A DNA stretch of 6,305 bases from Candidatus Heimdallarchaeota archaeon (GTDB lineage: Archaea > Asgardarchaeota > Heimdallarchaeia > Hodarchaeales > LC-3), in contig DAHXPE010000254.1 of NCBI GenBank assembly GCA_027364495.1, positions 1 to 6,305 of the forward strand, written 5' to 3'. The notes under the pieces were generated by a model. That model was not told where the DNA came from. It did not search any database and saw only the letters and a program-made list of their open reading frames with translations. Numbering within the stretch: position 1 is the first letter of the stretch; each line of letters opens with the position of its first letter. Of the stretch, positions 1 through 4,861 are shown piece by piece. The position numbers and the translations under genes are program-made.

Positions 1-151
1 AAAATTTCAATGTTTTTTTCTGTAATAATTGAATTTCTATTGATTTTCCTTCAAAGGACTTTTTAAATTCGTTTATTAGTAATATTTGATGGACAGTAAT
101 AAAAATTAAGATCAATAATTCTATTTCAATTAAAAAAGGAGATCTAATTTT
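1..151 (-). CDS. Partial membrane-protein reading frame off the left edge
   Basis: A minus-strand frame is open from about 151 to the window edge and its end is not seen. The only normal start inside it is a TTG at 115-113, and no Shine-Dalgarno site precedes that. The peptide begins with a hydrophobic stretch (LLILIFITV) and continues into a charged, helix-like segment containing FKKSFEGKSIEIQLL. That pattern loosely recalls the cytoplasmic loop after a membrane helix in FtsX-like ABC permeases, but the similarity is weak. The frame overlaps the 3' end of the 130-591 gene. It would join that gene in phase if a six-A run (148-153, T on the plus strand) had one more base. It may therefore be the rest of that gene rather than a separate one. 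Confidence 0.35.
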
Positions 152-591
152 TTATTCCATGTAATTATTGCAAATGAGAAAAAAGTCAGTTGATTAAAAA
201 TTGAAAGGAATAAAATGTTTAAGAAATAATCTTTTGATGAATTTAATATTAAAATTGAATTAATTACTAAAAATAAGGAAATAAATAGTAATGAAAACCA
301 ATTATTAAAATAAACTATCTCAAACATACTCATAATCCCTAAAATTATCATTATGGCAACCAAAATCTTTGAATTATTATTAAAGATCAGAGATTTATTA
401 ATCAGTTTTGTTAAGCTCGGATAAAATAATAATAAATACAAAGTTACAATTACGATACTAGGAATTGTATAAGTCAATTTAAGTACAGAAAATTGGGTTA
501 ATTTATCCAAAATCATCATAAAACATAATAAATATGTTATAACAAGAATGATTTTAAAAATTGAATATTTTTGAGATTGTATTTTTAGCAT
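130..591 (-). CDS. Hypothetical five-helix membrane protein (153 aa)
   Basis: I do not recognise the family. The protein is almost entirely hydrophobic, with likely membrane helices near residues 10-28, 40-58, 76-94, 96-115 and 122-143, short Asn/Lys-rich loops and no catalytic motif. The ATG at 591-589 is preceded by AAGGA (601-605) with a nine-base spacer, which supports this start. The gene lies 66 bases downstream of the caspase-like gene on the same strand and could be co-transcribed, although an AT-rich TATA-like stretch (621-634) could also serve it. The C-terminus (NKKLDLLF) may be artificial: a one-base slip in the A run encoding NKK would carry the frame on to the left edge. Function is unknown; the coding call itself is fairly secure. 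Confidence 0.7.
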   Translation of the reverse strand: MLKIQSQKYSIFKIILVITYLLCFMMILDKLTQFSVLKLTYTIPSIVIVTLYLLLFYPSLTKLINKSLIFNNNSKILVAIMIILGIMSMFEIVYFNNWFSLLFISLFLVINSILILNSSKDYFLNILFLSIFNQLTFFSFAIITWNKKLDLLF

Positions 592-600
592 TTAATTAAG

Positions 601-605
601 TCCTT
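601..605 (-). promoter_or_regulatory. Shine-Dalgarno site AAGGA for the 130-591 gene
   Basis: AAGGA on the minus strand ends nine bases before the ATG at 591. The same pentamer at the same spacing precedes the TTG start of the gene at 3497-4666, which strengthens both start calls. Confidence 0.6.
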
Positions 606-620
606 AAAATTTTAATTTTG

Positions 621-634
621 CTATTAAATATATG
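621..634 (-). promoter_or_regulatory. Possible TATA-like promoter element for the 130-591 gene
   Basis: The short gap between the two minus-strand genes holds an AT-only stretch reading ATATATTTAATA on the minus strand. A start site about 26 bases downstream would fall near 603, giving a leader just long enough to include the AAGGA site. In such AT-rich DNA this is only suggestive, and co-transcription from the upstream gene is equally possible. Confidence 0.25.
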
Positions 635-657
635 AATTCTTTAAGTTTTTTACTCAT

Positions 658-1977
658 TTAGGATCCTATCCAATTTATTCCTCCCCATTGCTTTTCTGGC
701 ATTAATGCAAATAATCCGGCCATAAGCCAAGGGCTAGCAAGAGCAAGAACTGAAAGTGCTGGACCATAGGGTGGTATACCAAAAACCGCAACTGCAACCG
801 CACCTTGAATTGGAAATGGAAGGTTTGTCCAACCATTATCTCCATAATTATCAGCTCCATTATCAGCTTTCAACCAGAATACAGGTACCGGAACATACTC
901 AGCTCCTAAGCCTAACTTAACATCACCTCGTATTCTTTGACCTTGATTATAAAGGAATTCACCTCCTAATTCAATGATACATACAGCTAATATTAGAACA
1001 ACAAGAAAGGACATTAATCCTCCAGTAATTGCTACGCCACCAATTTGGGTAATACCAGACCCTTCAGTGATTAACTCAGCCAATTCATTACCAAAATACA
1101 TGAGGATTGTAGTTATCCAGCTTGGGTTTGGGACTTTGTTAACAATATCTGTTAAAATTTTATAAAGTGCTCCTACGCCTAAGGATAGTAAAGCGAAAAG
1201 ACCTCCCGCAAAGTATGAATCAAGATTTAGCCAAAAAATATTTTCTTCTGTCAATTTTATTGTATTACAACCAATAAATGGCAAACAGGATGTATAACCA
1301 CTCCAAATATACTGTTTTTCAGCAGCTATTTGATATCCACTTTCAGATTTATCAGTTAAAGCTAATATTTTGTCTCCATTAATAACAGATTCTATTCTTG
1401 ACAAAAAAGATGGTAAAAGATTTGTAATTGCAAACATATTATTCTCAATGCTGTACATATTTGCTGCTGTATAAAGGCTGGCTGTAATTCCGTCTACTAC
1501 CCCTGAAAAGCCAAATGATTGTTTGTTTATGTATTTAATAGCATTTGATGAATTACAAGCAATAAAAAATATTTTTGTAGTTGGTAACGAATTCACCCAA
1601 TTTCCAATAAATTGCCATGTAATTTCAACATTAGAATTAAGAAAAATTCCTTTATCTGATCCATGTCCAATTATAATTAAAGGAGAATTACTACGTGAAA
1701 TAATATTTGCAATTCTTAAATCATGAATATTTTTATATTGAAATCTCATAACATTGGGATAAACTTTCGCAAAAGCATCTGAAGATGCCTCTACCTCATC
1801 AGAATCACCAAAAGTAATTACTACCGGTGTGAAAAGAGGTGTTGTAAAAGCAGTTACTATCGAAGACAGTAAAAAAGTTCCACAAATTAATAATCCAAAA
1901 ATTATAAGTTTTTTCTTAATGAGTTTTCTTCCTAAAAAGCAATTTCTTCCCTTTCTAATTAAAAGGTAAGCCTTCAT
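658..1977 (-). CDS. Membrane-anchored caspase-like (clan CD type) protein, 439 aa
   Basis: The N-terminus is basic (residues 1-23) and followed by a hydrophobic helix (about 24-45), a signal anchor that would place the next domain outside the cell. That domain (about 50-240) shows the hallmark of clan CD cysteine peptidases: a beta-strand plus GHGS (LIIIGHGS, His105) and, 36 residues later, a second strand plus Cys (KIFFIACNSS, Cys141). The catalytic dyad of caspases, legumains, gingipains and CHAT proteins has this His-Gly / Ala-Cys arrangement. The spacing and surroundings also recall DUF4347-like domains. Cys231 and Cys237 could form a disulfide. The C-terminal half has hydrophobic segments near 253-278, 315-338 and 390-425, so the domain is tethered at both ends. 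Peptidase activity is inferred from motifs only. The ATG at 1977 follows an AT-rich TATA-like region and has no clear ribosome-binding site. G+C is markedly higher in the part encoding the C-terminus. Confidence 0.72.
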   Translation of the reverse strand: MKAYLLIRKGRNCFLGRKLIKKKLIIFGLLICGTFLLSSIVTAFTTPLFTPVVITFGDSDEVEASSDAFAKVYPNVMRFQYKNIHDLRIANIISRSNSPLIIIGHGSDKGIFLNSNVEITWQFIGNWVNSLPTTKIFFIACNSSNAIKYINKQSFGFSGVVDGITASLYTAANMYSIENNMFAITNLLPSFLSRIESVINGDKILALTDKSESGYQIAAEKQYIWSGYTSCLPFIGCNTIKLTEENIFWLNLDSYFAGGLFALLSLGVGALYKILTDIVNKVPNPSWITTILMYFGNELAELITEGSGITQIGGVAITGGLMSFLVVLILAVCIIELGGEFLYNQGQRIRGDVKLGLGAEYVPVPVFWLKADNGADNYGDNGWTNLPFPIQGAVAVAVFGIPPYGPALSVLALASPWLMAGLFALMPEKQWGGINWIGS

Positions 1978-2014
1978 CTTCTTTCATTTTTATAAAAATA
2001 TGTAAGTAAGCCTT
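1966..2014. repeat. 9-bp direct repeat GTAAGCCTT flanking promoter and start codon
   Basis: GTAAGCCTT occurs at 1966-1974 and again at 2006-2014, 40 bases apart, about four helical turns. One copy covers codons 2-4 of the caspase-like gene and the other lies just upstream of its TATA-like region. Such a pair could bind a regulator, or it may be chance. Confidence 0.3.
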
Positions 2015-2379
2015 GCTGATACTGATACTCAATATATTTAATAATCAATAGATATGTTATATATTTAATATCCTGACTATATGCCTTTAACAATAACATT
2101 TTAGATTATTTCAGACTTCAAATTTGTAGATAAGAGTCTAGTGCTGAGCAGGTAATTAGTAACCGATTAGCTAATTTCCACTGAAAATCTGATAACACTT
2201 GTTCTTTTTCTTTCTTTTTTGAATATTTTTAAATTATATCAATATCTACATAAGAAAAATAAGAGTTGGTATTTTTTGTAAAAATAGAAGTTTAATTGCG
2301 CTTTGTTTTAATTATCATGATGACTTTCAAGTAGGTATCATTGATAAATGTCATTTTGTTTTAATAGATGTTTTTCACA
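1978..2379. other. Non-coding stretch upstream of the caspase-like gene
   Basis: No convincing gene is present on either strand. It contains the TATA region above, a short tandem repeat (two CTGATA units and a partial one, 2016-2029), a small inverted repeat (AATTAG...CTAATT within about 2153-2176) and a T-rich tract at 2204-2220. A 56-codon plus-strand open frame (2223-2390) lacks an early ATG and resembles nothing known. The stretch ends at a scrap of an ABC ATPase, so it may be eroded coding sequence. Confidence 0.5.
1988..2003 (-). promoter_or_regulatory. Likely TATA region for the caspase-like gene
   Basis: The minus strand reads CATATTTTTATAAAA here, 11-26 bases before the ATG at 1977. 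A TATA centre near 2003 would put transcription start at or next to the ATG, a leaderless mRNA, which fits the lack of an AAGGA site. A 9-bp direct repeat brackets this element. Confidence 0.35.
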
Positions 2380-2463
2380 ATACTAGCTAAATAAATCATT
2401 ATGGATGAAGCAACTGCAAACCTTGATCCAATTGCTAGACAAGATCTACTAGATGATATCTAA
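2380..2463 (+). pseudogene. Remnant of an ABC transporter ATPase (Walker B / D-loop)
   Basis: From the ATG at 2401 the frame reads MDEATANLDP followed by IARQDLLDDI and a stop. This is the hydrophobic-D-E Walker B end and D-loop (xxLDP) of an ABC ATPase, and LDP-IAR-x-x-LL is typical of ABC-2-type exporter ATPases. Two Ile codons precede the ATG, as in the Walker B strand. Just before them ILAK and an in-frame TAA (2392-2394) may be what is left of the LARALI-type helix, with several codons missing. Walker A, Q-loop, the LSGGQ signature and the H-loop are absent nearby. Only about 25 of roughly 230-300 residues survive, so this is a gene scar. Its last 15 bases overlap a small minus-strand frame. 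Confidence 0.7.
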
Positions 2464-2574
2464 GTAAAATTCTATCTTTTTTCTTTTTGTCCCTGGTGAA
2501 TCATTTTTCCCATCTTTCTCCTCGAATTCTCTATTATTGATTTCTTTCACGTTGCTAGCATATTTCTGAATCAT
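2449..2574 (-). CDS. Small charged ORF (41 aa) overlapping the upstream stop by ATGA
   Basis: The ATG overlaps the TGA of the 2571-2864 frame in an ATGA junction, the classic arrangement for translational coupling. The product starts MIQKYASNVKEINN, then has an acidic-basic linker (EEKDGKNDSPGTKRKK) and ends EFYLDII. It has no hydrophobic helix and no known motif. It could be a coupled micro-protein, or the frameshifted cytoplasmic tail of the two-helix protein upstream, whose own end (KEFLKEKE) has a similar charge pattern. The 3' end overlaps the ABC scrap on the other strand. Confidence 0.35.
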   Translation of the reverse strand: MIQKYASNVKEINNREFEEKDGKNDSPGTKRKKIEFYLDII

Positions 2575-2864
2575 TCTTTCTCTTTAAGAAATTCTTTTAA
2601 TTGATCTGGTAATACATAGTAATTTGGTGAGAGATTTTTTAAAGTACTTGGAACTTTTTCCCAAAATCGATAAATTAATACCAATGAGATAATATTTATC
2701 GTTAAAAACCAATATGGTAAAATTAAAGAAATTCTATCAAATATTCCTTTTAGACTCGATGTATTTGCATACCCTTGGTTTTGATAATAGGACAAGGGAA
2801 AAAAATAACAAATATAGAAAAATGCTACTACCAAGAACATCATAAATACAGATTTAGTGTCCAA
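2571..2864 (-). CDS. Two-helix membrane protein (97 aa), possibly the C-terminal part of a broken gene
   Basis: The translated product has two clear membrane helices (about residues 5-24 and 45-66), a Tyr/Asn-rich extracytoplasmic loop and a charged cytoplasmic C-terminus. No family is recognised. The start is doubtful. The TTG at 2864 has no Shine-Dalgarno site, and ATG codons at residues 8 and 9 are alternatives but would cut into the first helix. The same frame stays open a further 19 codons upstream, encoding a basic, plausible juxtamembrane stretch (RKELVSKRFGQYCRI). It is then closed by a TGA at 2922-2924. Six codons further up is another TGA (2943-2945), and beyond it, still in phase, lies the second half of the nucleotidyltransferase remnant. 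This frame may therefore be the membrane anchor of that decayed gene rather than a stand-alone gene. Confidence 0.5.
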   Translation of the reverse strand: MDTKSVFMMFLVVAFFYICYFFPLSYYQNQGYANTSSLKGIFDRISLILPYWFLTINIISLVLIYRFWEKVPSTLKNLSPNYYVLPDQLKEFLKEKE

Positions 2865-2942
2865 AATACGACAATATTGTCCAAACCTCTTTGATACTAG
2901 CTCTTTTCTATCAATTTTAATTCAAACTTCATGATTTTTTTT

Positions 2943-3385
2943 TCAAGCAACTTCACTTAAACCTGTACTGATTTTTTGAGAAATATTTATTGATAAATCG
3001 TCAAATATTATTGTCTTGGTCAACTTATTTATATTTGCTAAATCTTCCATTTTTTTTATCACGCTATAAAAAATTTTTACTTTAAAGCATAACCGTTATT
3101 ATTTGGGTAAAGGTTACTTATAATTGAATGAATTGCATTTTTCAATTCATGCATATTTCTACCGAATTTCCTTTCATTAATGATTGCAAAAAAATTCATA
3201 TCAGTATCAGGTAGATAAGTTCCTCTTGCAAAGGAACCACTCATAAAGAGGTGAGGGTGAACCATATAAATTTTAGAAAGAATTCCTATATTTGAGCCAG
3301 TATTATTTTTTAGCCAGTATTGAGTTTAATGAAAAATTAGAAAATATACTTGCAAAGACAAATACTGTTGATTGTAATATTCCAA
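2943..3385 (-). pseudogene. Broken nucleotidyltransferase (polymerase-beta-like fold) gene
   Basis: The core is the open segment 3265-3077, which encodes SGSFARGTYLPDTDMNFFAI. This is the GS-x(9)-DxD motif of the polymerase-beta-like nucleotidyltransferase superfamily, with the two metal-binding Asp residues intact. The same frame can be followed upstream to about 3385 through one TAA (3326-3328). It passes a coding-like peptide (YWLKNNTGSNIGILSKIYM), so the ATG at 3265 is probably not the true start. Downstream it stops at 3077-3079 after NNNGYALK. The sense then appears to continue in another frame (FYSVIKKMEDLANINK, then TIIFDDLSINIS) to a TGA at 2943-2945. The lesions are thus one TAA, one frameshift with TAA, and a TGA, so this is a decayed gene. 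The subfamily is undecided: minimal NTase, CCA-adding type and CD-NTase-like proteins all share this motif. The following two-helix frame may be its C-terminal anchor. Confidence 0.6.
3295..3321. repeat. Short direct repeat AGCCAGTATT inside the decayed gene
   Basis: The 10-mer AGCCAGTATT occurs at 3295-3304 and 3312-3321, 17 bases apart, in the upstream part of the nucleotidyltransferase remnant. It may mark a small duplication that helped break the reading frame. Removing one 17-base unit does not by itself restore a long frame. Confidence 0.3.
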
Positions 3386-3404
3386 AAATATTTATTTTTT
3401 GCAT
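3303..3404 (-). CDS. Possible leaderless 33-aa hydrophobic ORF
   Basis: The ATG at 3404 lies about 28 bases downstream of the centre of a good TATA-like box (3428-3437), so a leaderless transcript would begin almost at this codon. The product (MQKINIFGILQSTVFVF...) is mildly hydrophobic and ends LNSILAKK. It overlaps, in another frame, the upstream part of the nucleotidyltransferase remnant, so at most one of the two readings was real. It could be the original start region of that gene after a frameshift, or an accidental ORF next to a surviving promoter. Confidence 0.2.
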   Translation of the reverse strand: MQKINIFGILQSTVFVFASIFSNFSLNSILAKK

Positions 3405-3427
3405 GATTCAGACCTAAATCAATTCTT

Positions 3428-3437
3428 TTTATGTATA
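3428..3437 (-). promoter_or_regulatory. TATA-like box upstream of the nucleotidyltransferase remnant
   Basis: The minus strand reads TATACATAAA. A start about 26 bases downstream falls at 3404-3408, next to an ATG. A perfect 7-bp inverted repeat (3442-3457) lies immediately upstream, so this resembles an intact promoter with an operator in front of a broken gene. Confidence 0.4.
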
Positions 3438-3441
3438 CAAA

Positions 3442-3457
3442 TTGATAATGTTATCAA
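3442..3457. promoter_or_regulatory. Inverted repeat TTGATAA-tg-TTATCAA (operator candidate)
   Basis: Two perfect 7-bp arms are separated by 2 bp. The site is four bases upstream of the minus-strand TATA-like box and about 40 bases past the stop of the 3497-4666 gene. Position and compact symmetry suit a dimeric regulator better than a terminator, since no T-run follows on either strand. Confidence 0.4.
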
Positions 3458-3496
3458 AATCATTTAAAGGGGAAAATGAAAATTTAATTTTTAAAA

Positions 3497-4666
3497 TCAT
3501 TTGATTTGCTTTTTTAGAGGTTGATATCCGCAAATTTTACAGTATTCAAATTTCATGCTATAGGTATTACCACAATTTGGACAATAATTCAGATATACAA
3601 TGAAATAATTTTTCCTAATTTTAATTTTTCCTGTTATAGTATGATAATAAAAATATTCCTTTATTTGATTGCTCCAGATATCGTAAAGAAATAATACTGG
3701 GATAAAAAGAAGCATTAGAAAACATACTAGATGAATAAGTAAGTAACCTCTCGTTCCTCCATATACTACCAATAATGTTCCATAAACTCCCAAAAAAACA
3801 ATACATTCTAGTTCAGAGGTCTGATCTGATATTGTTCCAGTTCTAAAAAATTTTTGCATAATTTCTTTTGTCCAGTCTAGTGATAGTCCTTTCTTAATTG
3901 CAAAGGTTTCATATAAAGGTAGACAAAAGAATAACATAAAAAAATCTAAACTTAATCCAAATCCAAATAATAAGAAAAAAATACCAAAAATATCGCTCAT
4001 TAAAGCAAAATTAATTCCTATAAGCATCGATATTGCTAAAATAAATGTTAGCCATTCATTTGATTCATATTTAGAATGAGACTCATTTGTTATGGAATAT
4101 TCCTTAACTAGCATATTTATTGTATCTTTTTCTCTCAAAAAATAATCGAACTTTCCCTCTCTTAATATTTGCAGTGTTCTTGAACTGTTTTTTCCAAAAA
4201 TCATCTCCCAAATCAGCAGTGTTACAAGGATCCAGACAATTGTTATACAGCAAATTAATAAGTATGCTATTATGAATTTTATGCATGGATCTTGTAGTGA
4301 TGGATCAATAATTGTAATATAATCATTTACTATGAACCCTGTTACCAGTATAGGTGATGAACAAATAAAAAACAATGTATGTAAAATTGATTGTCTAAGA
4401 GCTTTTGGTGAAAAATCAATTGGCTGAAAAGGCAACATATCTAAAAAGAATGGTCCAAAAGGTATTAGGATTGGTGCTATTAGTAATAATGTTGTTATTA
4501 AACTCTCTAAAAGATTAAAATTTGGAATTTTAAGTGTTGTATTAAGTGCAGGTATGAATATTGCTCCTATAATGAATAACCATGTAAATATTACCATTGA
4601 AAATGTATAATGTCCATGCGTTGTTGTGGTTTTAAGTCTTGGATTATCTAGTCCTACTTTGTTCAA
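3497..4666 (-). CDS. Polytopic membrane protein with C-terminal zinc ribbon (389 aa)
   Basis: I do not recognise the family, but the architecture is clear. About eight membrane helices lie near residues 22-41, 52-76, 93-115, 128-156, 205-224, 226-250, 287-303 and 306-328. A charged loop of roughly 48 residues (157-204) sits between helices four and five. The C-terminal 50 residues are soluble and contain CPNCG (Cys362, Cys365) and, ten residues on, CKICG (Cys376, Cys379), a complete four-Cys zinc ribbon expected in the cytoplasm. The ribbon may mediate protein or nucleic-acid contact. The start is a TTG at 4666, supported by AAGGA at 4676-4680 with a nine-base spacer, the same geometry as the 130-591 gene. 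The gene is divergent from the helicase remnant and shows no sign of damage. Next on the same strand is the broken nucleotidyltransferase, about 110 bases away, with its own promoter-like elements. Confidence 0.8.
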   Translation of the reverse strand: MNKVGLDNPRLKTTTTHGHYTFSMVIFTWLFIIGAIFIPALNTTLKIPNFNLLESLITTLLLIAPILIPFGPFFLDMLPFQPIDFSPKALRQSILHTLFFICSSPILVTGFIVNDYITIIDPSLQDPCIKFIIAYLLICCITIVWILVTLLIWEMIFGKNSSRTLQILREGKFDYFLREKDTINMLVKEYSITNESHSKYESNEWLTFILAISMLIGINFALMSDIFGIFFLLFGFGLSLDFFMLFFCLPLYETFAIKKGLSLDWTKEIMQKFFRTGTISDQTSELECIVFLGVYGTLLVVYGGTRGYLLIHLVCFLMLLFIPVLFLYDIWSNQIKEYFYYHTITGKIKIRKNYFIVYLNYCPNCGNTYSMKFEYCKICGYQPLKKQIK

Positions 4667-4675
4667 AATCTTTTA

Positions 4676-4680
4676 TCCTT
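4676..4680 (-). promoter_or_regulatory. Shine-Dalgarno site AAGGA deciding a TTG start
   Basis: AAGGA on the minus strand is separated by nine bases from the TTG at 4666-4664. There is no in-frame ATG before residue 24, inside the first membrane helix, so this site is the main reason to accept TTG as the start. Confidence 0.6.
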
Positions 4681-4710
4681 TTCTCTCTTGTGTGTTTTCT
4701 AAGAAATAAT

Positions 4711-4720
4711 CTTTATAAAA
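4711..4720 (-). promoter_or_regulatory. Possible TATA box for the zinc-ribbon membrane gene
   Basis: TTTTATAAAG on the minus strand lies about 50 bases before the TTG start. A start site about 26 bases downstream would leave a leader of roughly 20-25 bases that includes the AAGGA site. A second AT-rich candidate (GTATATATTT, about 4744-4753) lies further upstream. Confidence 0.35.
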
Positions 4721-4782
4721 TAGTAATTATTGCTCTATTTCAAATATATACACTATTTCTTTATTTAAATATGTTTCAAAAG

Positions 4783-4795
4783 CGGAAATTTTCCG
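4783..4795. promoter_or_regulatory. Palindrome CGGAAATTTTCCG between divergent genes
   Basis: A perfect inverted repeat (6-bp arms, one central base) lies between the starts of the zinc-ribbon gene and the helicase remnant. It is the only C/G-bounded symmetric site in this AT-rich gap and could be an operator for one or both promoters. Its short length allows chance. Confidence 0.3.
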
Positions 4796-4832
4796 TTCTC
4801 ACTTAAAATTTTCAATCTTAGAGAAAACCTAG

Positions 4833-4840
4833 TATTTAAA
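4833..4840 (+). promoter_or_regulatory. TATA box of a leaderless promoter for the helicase remnant
   Basis: TATTTAAA is preceded by an A/G-rich, BRE-like stretch (GAGAAAACC, 4821-4829). Its centre is about 25-26 bases before the ATG at 4862, the exact spacing of archaeal leaderless promoters, and there is no ribosome-binding site. The promoter looks intact although the gene is broken. Confidence 0.5.
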
Positions 4841-4861
4841 CGATTGTATTAATTAGATGAA

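Noticed and set aside
604..657. 17-codon ORF beginning ATGAGTAAAAAA right after the stop of the caspase-like gene
   Set aside because: Too short, no supporting signal, and it overlaps the promoter and Shine-Dalgarno region of the next gene.
974..1726. Two plus-strand frames (974-1165, 1523-1726) opposite the caspase-like gene
   Set aside because: They are antisense to a strong coding frame, have no start signals and resemble no known protein.
2223..2390. 56-codon plus-strand open frame before the ABC scrap
   Set aside because: It has no early ATG, no ribosome site and no recognisable motif, and the length is within chance for AT-rich DNA.
2943..3385. CBASS-like defence system (CD-NTase with two-helix effector)
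   Set aside because: The GS...DxD motif is shared by many nucleotidyltransferases. The gene is broken, and no E1/E2, HORMA or recognised effector gene is present; only the general motif can be claimed.
3621..4286. Minus-strand frames of about 60 codons (3621-3806, 4104-4286) within the zinc-ribbon gene
   Set aside because: They are out-of-phase shadows of a gene with clear membrane and zinc-ribbon structure.
221..4713. Shared 13-mer AAGAAATAATCTT at 221-233 and 4701-4713
   Set aside because: AT-rich and in unrelated contexts (inside a gene and in an intergenic region); likely chance.
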